Origin: UBA4782 sp034429195
Lineage (GTDB): Bacteria; Chloroflexota; Anaerolineae; Anaerolineales; Anaerolineaceae
Direction: 5' to 3'
Assembly: GCA_034429195.1 (NCBI GenBank)
Contig: DAOUGQ010000005.1
Location: 124,001 to 188,000 of the forward strand
Length of the DNA stretch: 64,000 bases
Shown here: positions 36,530 to 45,165 of the stretch, piece by piece
Position numbering within the stretch: position 1 is the first letter of the stretch
Layout: each line of letters starts with the position of its first letter
Program-made: the position numbers and the translations under genes
Notes under the pieces: generated by a model
What the model was told of the DNA's origin: nothing
Seen by the model: the letters and a program-made list of their open reading frames with translations, nothing else
The model's database searches: none

Positions 36530-38215
36530 TTACTCTACAGCGATTATGAATTGATAATACGGCTGTCCACCTGAATGAATTTCCAATTCATGTTTGGGAT
36601 ACTTTTCTTGTACTTTCTCTATGATCTCATTTACTTTTTCTTCCGAAATATTATTGCCATAGAAGAAGGTAATCCTTTCACGTTCTTCAACTTTTGCCTG
36701 TTCAAGAACTTCCAAACATGTTTTTTGTAGATCATCGCTTGAGGCAACCAATTTCCCATTCAATAAGCCGATGACGCTCCCTTCCTTGACATCAACCCCA
36801 TTAATTTCGACCGAACGAGTAGCAGTAGTAATCTCACAAGTGTCTACATCGTTTAAAGCTTCATTCATTTCCTCGACATTTCTGTCGAAATCTCCATCGG
36901 GAATAAATCGCAGCATTGCACTGAGGCCTTGTGGGACATTTTTACTCGGAATGATTGCGACTTTTTTAACCGTCATAGAGACGGCTGTTTGAGCCGCCAT
37001 AATAATGTTCTTGTTATTTGGAAGTACGATGACTTTATCAGTTGGTAAATTTTCAAATGAATGCAGGATCTCTTCAGTGCTGGGATTCATGGTTTGACCA
37101 CCATTTACCACACCAGATGCACCCAGACTGGCAAAAATGCGGGCAATTCCAATACCTGGTGTAACAGCTATCACCGCAATGTTGCCATCTTCTACAGGTG
37201 AAAACTTAATCTCATCCTCTGGTTTTGATGTACCAATCTGCATTTGATCCATCAAGTTTTCAATGTTAACTTTTGTGATGGTACCTAGTGACATCGTGTA
37301 ATCAATTGGGTCATAACGTCTATCCGTCGGCACATGAATGTGCATGCGATACATGTTGTCACCTTCTCCAATCTGGATGGATGTACCAATATCTGACAAG
37401 CGAGAATAGAATTCTTCGAGATTCAATGGTTTGTAAGGGCGAAAATCAACGACAATTTCATAATCCTGACCGGGTTCAATCGTCTCCATTGTTTGTTCCA
37501 TTGATAAAGCAGTAAGTGATTGAACTGTCGTGACCGCTGTATCAAGGGGTTGATTATTCAAATAACGGAGAAAGCCATCAAAAATGAAAAACAGACCTTT
37601 TCCACCCGAATCCACTACACCTGCTTGCTTAAGCACTGGTAGTAATTCAGGGGTGTTTTTTACCGAAATATCAGCAGCAGCCACGATTTTTTCAAGGAGA
37701 TATTTCAAATCATCTGAGTTTCGAATTTCGACTTCAGCTGTGGCGGCAATATCTTTAATTACCGTAAGAATTGTTCCTTCGACAGGTCGAACTACACCCT
37801 TATATGCAGTGTTTCGTGCTTCGATCAATGCTTGTACCAGTTGTTGAGCATTCATGGATTCATAGGAATCTAAACCGCGGGCAAAGCCACGCCAGATTTG
37901 CGAAAGGATAACTCCTGAATTTCCACGGGCTCCTAGTAAGGCACCTTTTGAAAGGTCATGAGCAATTTTCCCAATATTCTGTTCGCCCGAATGAGTGACT
38001 TCGTTAAAAGCTGCCTGCATTGTTAAAAGCATGTTAGTACCAGTATCACCATCTGGCACTGGAAAAACATTCAAGGAGTTAACATACTGGTGATTTGTCC
38101 GAAGCCAGGTCATTCCAGCCTCAAAAAGGGCTTTAAATTCTTGCCCAGTAATTCCTTTCGAGAGGATGGACGTCTCTTTACCAAGCTTATTATTAAAAAC
38201 TAATTCATCCGTCAT
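36530..38215 (-). CDS. fakA: FakA-like fatty acid kinase (DhaL domain protein)
   Basis: 561 residues. The N-terminal DhaL/DAK2 ATP-binding domain (about 20-215) has NVFPVPDGDTGTNM with the Asp residues that bind Mg2+, and GARGNSGVILSQ. Middle and C-terminal domains (DAK1-like, about 330-555, with VLPNNKNIIMAA) complete the FakA/YloV layout. FakA phosphorylates acyl chains bound to FakB, feeding exogenous fatty acids into phospholipid synthesis. Operon: asp23, fakA, fakB-like, recG, coaD. Confidence 0.9.
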   Translation of the reverse strand: MTDELVFNNKLGKETSILSKGITGQEFKALFEAGMTWLRTNHQYVNSLNVFPVPDGDTGTNMLLTMQAAFNEVTHSGEQNIGKIAHDLSKGALLGARGNSGVILSQIWRGFARGLDSYESMNAQQLVQALIEARNTAYKGVVRPVEGTILTVIKDIAATAEVEIRNSDDLKYLLEKIVAAADISVKNTPELLPVLKQAGVVDSGGKGLFFIFDGFLRYLNNQPLDTAVTTVQSLTALSMEQTMETIEPGQDYEIVVDFRPYKPLNLEEFYSRLSDIGTSIQIGEGDNMYRMHIHVPTDRRYDPIDYTMSLGTITKVNIENLMDQMQIGTSKPEDEIKFSPVEDGNIAVIAVTPGIGIARIFASLGASGVVNGGQTMNPSTEEILHSFENLPTDKVIVLPNNKNIIMAAQTAVSMTVKKVAIIPSKNVPQGLSAMLRFIPDGDFDRNVEEMNEALNDVDTCEITTATRSVEINGVDVKEGSVIGLLNGKLVASSDDLQKTCLEVLEQAKVEERERITFFYGNNISEEKVNEIIEKVQEKYPKHELEIHSGGQPYYQFIIAVE

Positions 38216-38235
38216 AAGGTATCCATTCTACTGAT

Positions 38236-38592
38236 TTAATCCAGGTCGCTAATACGCAACCCACGAACATGGACATTTACTTCTTTAACCTGTAATCCAG
38301 TTGATTTTTCTACATGGTACCGAACACTTTCTGCCACGCTGGATGCAACTGATTTTATTCGAGTGCCATATTCTACTATGATATATAGGTCAATGCTGAT
38401 AGTATTTTCGTCCTGTCGAACTTCTACGCCCATTAGAGGATCTTTAACTAAAGCATGAGCAATGCCCTGTGCGAAATTTTTTGCAGCAAGTCCCACAACA
38501 CCGTATGATTCCAATGAGGATTGGTAAGCAATTGTAGCAATTGCCCGCTGTGAGATATAGATATTCCCTGTAGAAATAGTTGAGTCGCTCAT
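38236..38592 (-). CDS. Asp23/Gls24 family envelope stress response protein
   Basis: 118 residues. ISQRAIATIAYQSSLESYGVVGLA and a C-terminal VKEVNVHVRGLRI are typical for the Asp23 (YloU) domain. The family is linked to alkaline and cell-envelope stress in Firmicutes. It precedes fakA by 20 bases, the order also found in B. subtilis (yloU-yloV). It is divergent from rpmB. The ribosome-binding site GGAAAGGG is strong. Confidence 0.92.
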   Translation of the reverse strand: MSDSTISTGNIYISQRAIATIAYQSSLESYGVVGLAAKNFAQGIAHALVKDPLMGVEVRQDENTISIDLYIIVEYGTRIKSVASSVAESVRYHVEKSTGLQVKEVNVHVRGLRISDLD

Positions 38593-38626
38593 TTTCCCTT
38601 TCCTTCTTATTATGTAACAGTTATTC

Positions 38627-38655
38627 TTGCTAACAGTTACGGTTTATAGTAAAAT
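38627..38655 (+). promoter_or_regulatory. Promoter of rpmB
   Basis: TTGCTA (38627-38632) and TAAAAT (38650-38655) at 17-bp spacing, followed by a leader of about 60 nt with AAAGGAAG before the start codon. Confidence 0.75.
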
Positions 38656-38721
38656 AATAACTCGTGTTTGGTGAGACTGAATAAAAGCCGTATTTCTGTT
38701 TTGAAAGGAAGTGTACTTATC

Positions 38722-38904
38722 ATGGCTAAATGTGAAATTTGTGGCAAGACAACAACTTTTGGGCATAACCGAAGTTTTTCACAACGAGCAACCAATCGAA
38801 AGTACTTGCCCAATTTGCAACGTGTTTCAGTGTTGGTTGGCGGGCGGAAGGTTCGTAAGGTTTTATGCGCTCGCTGCATTCGTTCGATGTCCAAAACAGC
38901 ATAA
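38722..38904 (+). CDS. rpmB: 50S ribosomal protein L28
   Basis: 60 residues: MAKCEICGK with the first CxxC, FGHNRSFS, then KVRKVLCARCIRSM with the second CxxC. It is therefore the zinc-ribbon (C+) type of L28. The start at 38722 gives the usual length; an in-frame ATG upstream adds unconserved residues. Single-gene transcript with its own promoter and terminator. Confidence 0.97.
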   Translation: MAKCEICGKTTTFGHNRSFSQRATNRKYLPNLQRVSVLVGGRKVRKVLCARCIRSMSKTA

Positions 38905-38927
38905 TATTTCTCGTTTTCATACAATTC

Positions 38928-38955
38928 AAAAATTACGGCTTCGCCGTGATTTTTG
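38928..38955. terminator. Bidirectional terminator between rpmB and rpe
   Basis: ACGGC (38935-38939) and GCCGT (38943-38947) pair around TTC. The stem extends through A/T-rich flanks (one G-T wobble), with T runs on both strands. Confidence 0.75.
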
Positions 38956-38956
38956 T

Positions 38957-39619
38957 TTAATTGATAGAATTACGCAAGGCAGTAACGCCCGCTGAAATTC
39001 CTTCAGGATAGCCAAATATCGCGGTCGCTGCAACAGCAATTCTTGCACCAGCTTGATATACTATTGGTAATGTTGTAGCATTAATGCCACCATCTACCTG
39101 TATACTGACTGATAGACTCCTTTCATCTATCATTTGTTTTATCTGCTGAATTTTGTCAACCGTACAATTTAGAAATGACTGTCCAGAAAAACCTGGATTT
39201 ACACTCATAACCAGAACAAAATCTACGTCAGGCAGAATGGTTTCGAGCATACCTGCTGGTGTTGCTGGAGTTAAAGCTATCCCAGGGTGACTGCCGCGAG
39301 ATCGAATATGGTCTAATGTACGCTGGATAAGTGGATTACCTTCTAGATGAACGCAAACATAACTGGCACCTGCATCAATAAAGGCATCAACGAAATTGTC
39401 AGGTTTTTCTATCATTAGATGAACATCTAATGGAAGGTTGGTCACTTTCTTACAATGTTCAACAATAAAAGGCCCCATAGTTATATTGGGTACAAAATGT
39501 CCATCCATGACATCGATATGTATCCAATCAACTTTACTTTCTTCACATAAATGTAATTGATCACCTAATTTTGTAAAATCTGCTGATAGTATCGAAGCAG
39601 AAATAATGAGATCCGACAT
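38957..39619 (-). CDS. rpe: Ribulose-phosphate 3-epimerase
   Basis: 220 residues. ISASILSADF at the N-terminus, the metal-binding WIHIDVMDGHFVPN with His and Asp, HLMIEKP, and VLVMSVNPGFSGQSF are all diagnostic. It interconverts ribulose-5-phosphate and xylulose-5-phosphate in the pentose phosphate pathway. It lies 10 bases after the Ser/Thr kinase gene, an order also seen in Firmicutes (prkC, cpgA, rpe). Confidence 0.97.
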   Translation of the reverse strand: MSDLIISASILSADFTKLGDQLHLCEESKVDWIHIDVMDGHFVPNITMGPFIVEHCKKVTNLPLDVHLMIEKPDNFVDAFIDAGASYVCVHLEGNPLIQRTLDHIRSRGSHPGIALTPATPAGMLETILPDVDFVLVMSVNPGFSGQSFLNCTVDKIQQIKQMIDERSLSVSIQVDGGINATTLPIVYQAGARIAVAATAIFGYPEGISAGVTALRNSIN

Positions 39620-39629
39620 TTTTTATATC

Positions 39630-40709
39630 CTATCTATTGGAACTGAGTTGTAAAAGGACATACATCCAAAAAGGAATTAAGCCACCTGTAAGTAAGAAAG
39701 CAAGTAAGCCGATACCCCAGGTTAACCAATCAAAGCTTAGTGAAGACTTTTCAGATTCAGCATTGTTATTCTGCACATCATTCAGATTTGTAACCACTGG
39801 AACCTGATAAGTCTGTTCCATATTGCTTCGACTAGTAATAGAATCTTTTGTTTCATCAATTCTGATAGAATTTGTTGCCTGCCCAAAATTGACCAGGATA
39901 CGTTCAAATTGGTCTGCTGAACGGTATCTGGCAGATGGCTCTTTGGATAAGACTTTAAGAATAATCTTTTCCAATTCTGCAGGGATCAAAGGATTTAGCT
40001 GAGAAGGAGAGGGAGGTAACTGCTCCCGATGAAGGCGGGCATACTCTTTGGGGTCATCTGCCTGAAATGGAAGACGACCAGTTAACATTTCAAATAAAAT
40101 TACACCTAGAGAATAGACATCAGAAGCTGGTAATGGGGCTTTTCCGGCAGCTTGTTCGGGTGAAAAGTATTGAGGAGAACCCCAAACAAGATCGCTTTGC
40201 TCTTCAGGATGAATGGAGGCAAGAGCCCTGGCGATGCCAAAATCGGTTACTTTCAACCGCATATCAGGTGTAACTAACATGTTCAGTGGCTTTACATCAC
40301 AATGAATCAATCCAGCGCGATGCGCATAACCAATACCTGCGCAAGCCTGAGTGATCAGATGTAGTGCCTCATCAACTTCAAAATAACCTTTTTGTCGAAG
40401 AAGTTGTTTTAGATCGGTGCCAGGAACAAGTTCCATCACTATAAATAATTTATTCTGGTCATAGCCGAAATCATGAATAGTAACAATATTAGGATGAGCG
40501 AGATTGGCTGCTGCTTTTGCTTCTTGGCGAAAGCGTGCTTGAAATTCTGGATCATAAAAAAAATTCTGCCGCAATACTTTGATCGCAACTGAACGTTCCA
40601 GCATTACGTCATACGCTTTATAAACAATCGCCATTCCACCTCTGCCAAGGGTGTGTTCGAGGCGATAGCGATTATTTAATAGCGTTTCTTGTTTTTGTTG
40701 ATCGGCCAT
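39630..40709 (-). CDS. PknB-type Ser/Thr protein kinase with a C-terminal membrane anchor
   Basis: 359 residues. Gly loop LGRGGMAIVY (21-30), catalytic Lys44 (AIKVL), DFG at 156-158, and GSPQYFSPEQ in the activation segment. The catalytic loop reads HCDVKPLN (His136, Cys137, Asp138) instead of HRD, so it is a non-RD kinase. After a Ser/Thr/Asn-rich linker one transmembrane helix (about 330-352) ends the protein. There are no PASTA or other external sensor domains, so the outside part is negligible. Its start looks leaderless. Confidence 0.93.
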   Translation of the reverse strand: MADQQKQETLLNNRYRLEHTLGRGGMAIVYKAYDVMLERSVAIKVLRQNFFYDPEFQARFRQEAKAAANLAHPNIVTIHDFGYDQNKLFIVMELVPGTDLKQLLRQKGYFEVDEALHLITQACAGIGYAHRAGLIHCDVKPLNMLVTPDMRLKVTDFGIARALASIHPEEQSDLVWGSPQYFSPEQAAGKAPLPASDVYSLGVILFEMLTGRLPFQADDPKEYARLHREQLPPSPSQLNPLIPAELEKIILKVLSKEPSARYRSADQFERILVNFGQATNSIRIDETKDSITSRSNMEQTYQVPVVTNLNDVQNNNAESEKSSLSFDWLTWGIGLLAFLLTGGLIPFWMYVLLQLSSNR

Positions 40710-40717
40710 ACGAAAAG

Positions 40718-40723
40718 ATTATA
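40718..40723 (-). promoter_or_regulatory. -10 box of the pknB-like gene, leaderless start
   Basis: TATAAT on the minus strand ends 8 bases before the ATG at 40709 and no Shine-Dalgarno lies between. The divergent exchanger gene has its own TATAAT at 40748-40753 on the plus strand. Confidence 0.5.
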
Positions 40724-40780
40724 ACATAGCAGGTTGCTGCCATACGCTATAATAAGCTCTATGATTAAGGAAATTGGATC

Positions 40781-41863
40781 ATGAAAATAGCGCAAATCAA
40801 ACACAATTTAACAGCTAACCCCTTAATGTTTTTTTTGATTTTTATCCCATTCGCGATTGCTGGCAATGTTTTTAATTGGAATCCCGGTGTTGTATTTGCT
40901 TTATCTGCTTTATCAGTGATTCCTTTAGCTGGCTATATTGGGGCAGCAACTGAAGCCCTTTCGTATTATTCAGGACCCAAAATTGGGGGGCTTCTTAACG
41001 CCACTTTGGGTAATGCAGCTGAATTGATCATTACTCTAGTAGCTATTCGAGAAGGATTTTTAGAGCTCGTCAAGGCATCCATAACAGGTTCAGTAATTGG
41101 CAATTTGCTATTGGTGATGGGTTTTGCAATGTTGACAGGTGGTTTGAAAAATGGTGTCCAACGATTCAATCGCTCTCACACTGGAAATCATAGTATGCTT
41201 TTAGTTATTTCGATTATTGCTTTAGTGATCCCTTCACTCTTTAGTTCTTCCATTGGATCAAATGGTAGTCCACATGTTGAAGCCTTGTCTTTAGGTGTAG
41301 CTGGAGTGATGATCATTATTTATATCCTGGGCTTAATATATAGCCTTCGTGCAAGTAGCCCAGTAACATTCTCACTGGATGAAAAACAACCTTCACCAGC
41401 ATGGTCAAAAATTACTGCTATTGTGGTACTTGCTGCTGCAACAGGTGGAGTGGTTTGGATCAGTGAAATCCTTGTTGGAACTGTAGATCAAGTGGTTTCT
41501 ACACTGGGTTTTTCTGAATTCTTCCTTGGGATCATTTTGATCCCCGTCGTAGGCAATGTTGCAGAGCATTTGGTAGCAGTACAAGTCGCATTACGTAATA
41601 AAATGGATCTATCCGTTGAAATCGCATTATCTTCCAGTTTACAGGTAGCGCTTTTTGTAGCACCTTTGCTTGTATTCATCAGTTTGGTCATAGGTAATCC
41701 ACTTACTTTGATTTTCAATGTATTTGAGTTACTTGCGTTAGGAGCAGCTGTAATGATCTCAGCACTTGTCTCTTCTGATGGGGAATCAAACTGGTTGGAA
41801 GGTGCAGGTTTATTAGGTGTTTATTTCATTTTGGGAATAGCTTTCTTTCTATTTCCCTCATGA
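40781..41863 (+). CDS. Ca2+/cation:proton exchanger, CaCA family
   Basis: 360 residues with about 11 transmembrane helices. The two alpha repeats of the family are visible as GNAAELIITLVAIREG (about 73-88) and GNVAEHLVAVQVALRNK (about 247-263). Each contains the Glu that binds the cation. This is the CAX-type calcium/proton antiporter layout. It is followed 7 bases later by the SH3 protein. Confidence 0.93.
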   Translation: MKIAQIKHNLTANPLMFFLIFIPFAIAGNVFNWNPGVVFALSALSVIPLAGYIGAATEALSYYSGPKIGGLLNATLGNAAELIITLVAIREGFLELVKASITGSVIGNLLLVMGFAMLTGGLKNGVQRFNRSHTGNHSMLLVISIIALVIPSLFSSSIGSNGSPHVEALSLGVAGVMIIIYILGLIYSLRASSPVTFSLDEKQPSPAWSKITAIVVLAAATGGVVWISEILVGTVDQVVSTLGFSEFFLGIILIPVVGNVAEHLVAVQVALRNKMDLSVEIALSSSLQVALFVAPLLVFISLVIGNPLTLIFNVFELLALGAAVMISALVSSDGESNWLEGAGLLGVYFILGIAFFLFPS

Positions 41864-41870
41864 GTAGATT

Positions 41871-42344
41871 ATGTTGCGGATTAAAGAATTATTCAGTCTC
41901 TGGTCGATCATCATTTTCTTTGGAACACTAAGTGTTCTTTGTGTGATTGGCACCCTGTTGATTGCTTTTTTGTCCAACCGCACAGCTACTTCAGGATTTC
42001 CAACCGCTTCTTTCCTGATTATTCCTGCGCCATCGTTAACTGCAACAATAGATCCTCGAATAAATTTAACTCCAACTCCTGATGGAGAAATTGTTAATGG
42101 GGTTGGAAAGGGAAGTATTGTTCAGATCCACGGTACTGAAGGTGCTGGTTTACGATTAAGGTCTGGTCCAGGTACAGGGTACAATCTGAAATTTGTGGCG
42201 ATGGATGCAGAGCTATATGAGGTGAAGGATGGACCTGTTGACGCAGATGGATATGTATGGTGGTTCCTTGTATCACCATATGACGAAAATCGTTCTGGTT
42301 GGGCTGTTGCTGACTATTTAAGCCTTGTAAAAGATACCCCTTAA
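41871..42344 (+). CDS. Membrane-anchored SH3-like domain protein
   Basis: 157 residues. One N-terminal transmembrane helix (about 12-35) is followed by a Thr/Pro-rich linker and a bacterial SH3 domain (about 80-150) with AGLRLRSGPGTGYN and GWAVADYL. SH3b domains of this type usually bind peptidoglycan or other envelope components. Probably cotranscribed with the cation exchanger. The ribosome-binding site is weak. Confidence 0.8.
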   Translation: MLRIKELFSLWSIIIFFGTLSVLCVIGTLLIAFLSNRTATSGFPTASFLIIPAPSLTATIDPRINLTPTPDGEIVNGVGKGSIVQIHGTEGAGLRLRSGPGTGYNLKFVAMDAELYEVKDGPVDADGYVWWFLVSPYDENRSGWAVADYLSLVKDTP

Positions 42345-42345
42345 G

Positions 42346-43767
42346 CTAAAGATCAAAATATTTTGCAATTTCGTATGGATGAGGGCGGATACTCACTTCG
42401 TAGTTTTCTTTTTCTTTGGCTTGAATCCAACTTTCGATCATTCCTGTGTCAAAGACATCACCTGAAAGAAGGAATTGGTTATCCGCCTCAAGCGCATGTA
42501 GAGCATCTGGTAGCGAGGTAGGAAGACTTTTGATAGTGGCTCGTTTTTCAGGCGTCCAAGAAAAAATATCTTCATTGATCGGGCCAAAACCTGCTTTAGT
42601 TGGATCAATTCGTTTTTTAATTCCGTCAATCCCCGCCAATAGCATTGCAGCCATAGCCAGATAGGGATTGCAAGTCGCGTCGGGTGGCCGAAACTCAAAA
42701 CGAACTTGATGAGCTTTCGTTGCATATGAGGGAACTCGAATAGCGGCACTGCGATTTCCCTTAGAGAAAATACAGCTTGTGGGTGCTTCATATCCAGGAA
42801 CAAGACGCCGATATGAATTTGTTGATGGATTTGTCCAAGCGAGAAGAGCGGGAGCATGTGTCAATAAACCGCCTATGAAGAATAAGGCGTTTTCCGACAG
42901 TAAAGTTGAATCTTGAACGCCGTAAAATAAATTATTGCCTGATCGTATCAATTGAATATGGAAATGCATACCATTGCCAGCTTCTCCGAACAAAGGTTTT
43001 GGCAAGAAGGAAGCTACTTTTCCTACACGAAAAGCAACCATGCGCGTGAAATACTTGATACACATCGTTGAATCACCTGCAGCAATGATCGAAAGCATGG
43101 GTGTTTCGATTTCACATTGCCCAGGACCTCCTACTTCATGATGGTGATATTTTATCGGGATTCCGATTTTCTCTAATTCGTGCACAATTTGACTGCGAAC
43201 CTGGAATTGTCGATCGCCAGGTGGAATTGCGTGGTATCCACCATGTGTAGGATTCTGATATGCTTCAGATGTTTTTCCCGCATTCCAGATTGCTTCATCG
43301 GAATCAAAATAGTATCTGGATATATTACAAGTATTTTCAATTTCTGCATGATCAAAAATGTAAAACTCGAATTCTGGACCCCATCGGGATTCATCTGCTA
43401 CTCCGCTTTGTAAAAGGTATCGTTCAGCTTTTTTTGCAATCAGGCGGGGGTCACGGTTAAAAGGATTTTTGGTATCAGCCTCCACTATATTGCAAATGAA
43501 GGATAATGTCGAAAGGTCATAAAAAGGATCAAAAAAACCGGTTTGTAAATCGGGTATAAGTGCCATATCTCCACTTTTTACACTTTTTAAACCGATGCTG
43601 GATCCGTCAAAACCAACCCCACTATTCATCAGGTTCGGTGTAAATTCCGAAGGTGACAGTGTTACATGATGCCATTTCCCCCAAAAATCACAATATTTTA
43701 AATCTATCATCTGAATCTTTTGTTCCTTGATAAAAGCAGCAGAGTCACTAAAGTCTTTGAACAACAT
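42346..43767 (-). CDS. glnA: Glutamine synthetase, type I
   Basis: 473 residues. GVGFDGSSIGL, the metal ligands GPEFEFYI, HHHEVGGPGQCE and GNGMHFHIQL, and RRLVPGYEAP with NRSAAIRVP are all present and intact. It makes glutamine from glutamate, ammonia and ATP. The Tyr adenylylation site (NLYxLP) of GSI-beta enzymes is not seen, so regulation is by other means. The start has GGAGG upstream. A PII-like protein is encoded in the window, but not near this gene. Confidence 0.95.
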   Translation of the reverse strand: MLFKDFSDSAAFIKEQKIQMIDLKYCDFWGKWHHVTLSPSEFTPNLMNSGVGFDGSSIGLKSVKSGDMALIPDLQTGFFDPFYDLSTLSFICNIVEADTKNPFNRDPRLIAKKAERYLLQSGVADESRWGPEFEFYIFDHAEIENTCNISRYYFDSDEAIWNAGKTSEAYQNPTHGGYHAIPPGDRQFQVRSQIVHELEKIGIPIKYHHHEVGGPGQCEIETPMLSIIAAGDSTMCIKYFTRMVAFRVGKVASFLPKPLFGEAGNGMHFHIQLIRSGNNLFYGVQDSTLLSENALFFIGGLLTHAPALLAWTNPSTNSYRRLVPGYEAPTSCIFSKGNRSAAIRVPSYATKAHQVRFEFRPPDATCNPYLAMAAMLLAGIDGIKKRIDPTKAGFGPINEDIFSWTPEKRATIKSLPTSLPDALHALEADNQFLLSGDVFDTGMIESWIQAKEKENYEVSIRPHPYEIAKYFDL

Positions 43768-43794
43768 ACCCCTCCAAGATGATGTAATTGAGAT

Positions 43795-45009
43795 TTATTT
43801 ACTTTTATGCTTAAATATCCAAACGAGAATACTGATTATTGCAGCCAGAATACCCAATCCTGCTATTGCCTGAAAAACAGTCTTGGGTTGCATTCCGGGC
43901 AGTACAACATTTCCATTCCCGTAACTGGCAAATTTCTTTCCCCAGGGTGTTTTGAGGGCTTGTTGAACTCTTTTTCTCCCGATAAAAGGATACCAATATA
44001 CATTATGATAAAAATTGCTGGCAAAAAAGCTCCAAGGAACCAGTGGACTTTGTAAAAGTACTTTTTCAAAGGGTTTTAAAGGACCATGATAAATCATTTT
44101 TTGCCCGCGCGACGCAAATGTATCTTCTTGAATGAAATTCCAGGAAGGCTCCTGATTAATATCATATCCGACTATGCTAATTTGAGATGGATTCCCAACA
44201 CCAAGTCCTTTTTCATGTGCAAGGCGGATAAAGGGAATGTTCATGGGATCGAAACCCTGGAGCTTAGCGGAAATTGCGTCAATCGCAACCTGATCTGATG
44301 ACGCCAGAATAATGTTTTTCTCGTGCCATCGCATAGCTCGAGGTCCAGGTCCGTCACCGGCAAAAGTTCCATCCATCACTGCGAATAAGCCAGGATGAAT
44401 ATCCTGCTGAATCATCAACAAATCTACAAGAGTTTCATGAATGACGCTGTGTGTCCAATGACGATTACGGTGTAATAATCCTCCAAAGGCATTCTTCATA
44501 GCACCTGTGATGGTGGTAAATACGTGGGTCTTAACTGTCGGCAGATGAATGATGTTCTTTCCCACCAAATCCTTAGGAATATAAACGCCTTCAGGGTAGA
44601 CTTTATCTAAAACAAGGAAAGGTTGTTTTGGTTCGTATTTTATCCAATCAAATTTTTGTTCGTACAAATAGAGACAGGGAATCTGATAAGTATCTGTAAC
44701 AAAGCGATGTTTGTTATTTACTTCACCTTCTTTAGTATCCACCACAACAGTATCATTGTGAATACCGACGATATCTTCATATCCATTACTTTTAAGTGTC
44801 TTAATTACTCCTTCAATTTGCCAAGGTGTGGAAGAACATGCAGGATACCAGGTCTGCCATGAAATATTGATCTTTAATCCTGTTGTATTTTCCTTTGGAA
44901 GAGCTGATTGAAATTCAACTAATTTCATCAAGCGGTCGATATCTTCCAGGATGGTATCAGGGGTTGTTTTTAAAACGGCAACTTTACCTTTTCCAGGAAA
45001 GTCAATCAT
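43795..45009 (-). CDS. DUF362 domain protein with a C-terminal membrane anchor
   Basis: 404 residues. A DUF362 domain (about 60-300) shows IIHLPTVKTHVFTTITGAMKNAFGG and VMDGTFAGDGPGPR. The C-terminus has one transmembrane helix (about 380-398) and a basic tail. DUF362 proteins often carry ferredoxin clusters; no CxxCxxC is visible here. The ATG at 45009 has GGGAG 5 bases upstream and is preferred to a GTG 27 bases earlier. Function unknown. Confidence 0.83.
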   Translation of the reverse strand: MIDFPGKGKVAVLKTTPDTILEDIDRLMKLVEFQSALPKENTTGLKINISWQTWYPACSSTPWQIEGVIKTLKSNGYEDIVGIHNDTVVVDTKEGEVNNKHRFVTDTYQIPCLYLYEQKFDWIKYEPKQPFLVLDKVYPEGVYIPKDLVGKNIIHLPTVKTHVFTTITGAMKNAFGGLLHRNRHWTHSVIHETLVDLLMIQQDIHPGLFAVMDGTFAGDGPGPRAMRWHEKNIILASSDQVAIDAISAKLQGFDPMNIPFIRLAHEKGLGVGNPSQISIVGYDINQEPSWNFIQEDTFASRGQKMIYHGPLKPFEKVLLQSPLVPWSFFASNFYHNVYWYPFIGRKRVQQALKTPWGKKFASYGNGNVVLPGMQPKTVFQAIAGLGILAAIISILVWIFKHKSK

Positions 45010-45113
45010 TTCATCTCCCGATGAGTGAATTATCACCTTATAAATTGTACAGTATTGTAGAAGAGTAGTCCAGTTACCTTACAAATGCGATAACAATAGA
45101 AAACTACCATAAG

Positions 45114-45142
45114 TTGCTAAACAATTCCATAAGGCATATAAT
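45114..45142 (+). promoter_or_regulatory. Promoter of the kinase-phosphatase-FHA operon
   Basis: TTGCTA (45114-45119) and TATAAT (45137-45142) with exactly 17 bp between. The leader is about 20 nt and contains GGAGG five bases before the TTG start. Confidence 0.85.
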
Positions 45143-45165
45143 TTTTCATATACCTGGAGGACAGA

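Noticed and set aside
40710..40780. Mn2+/Ca2+ riboswitch upstream of the CaCA exchanger
   Set aside because: The leader after the -10 box is only about 20 nt.
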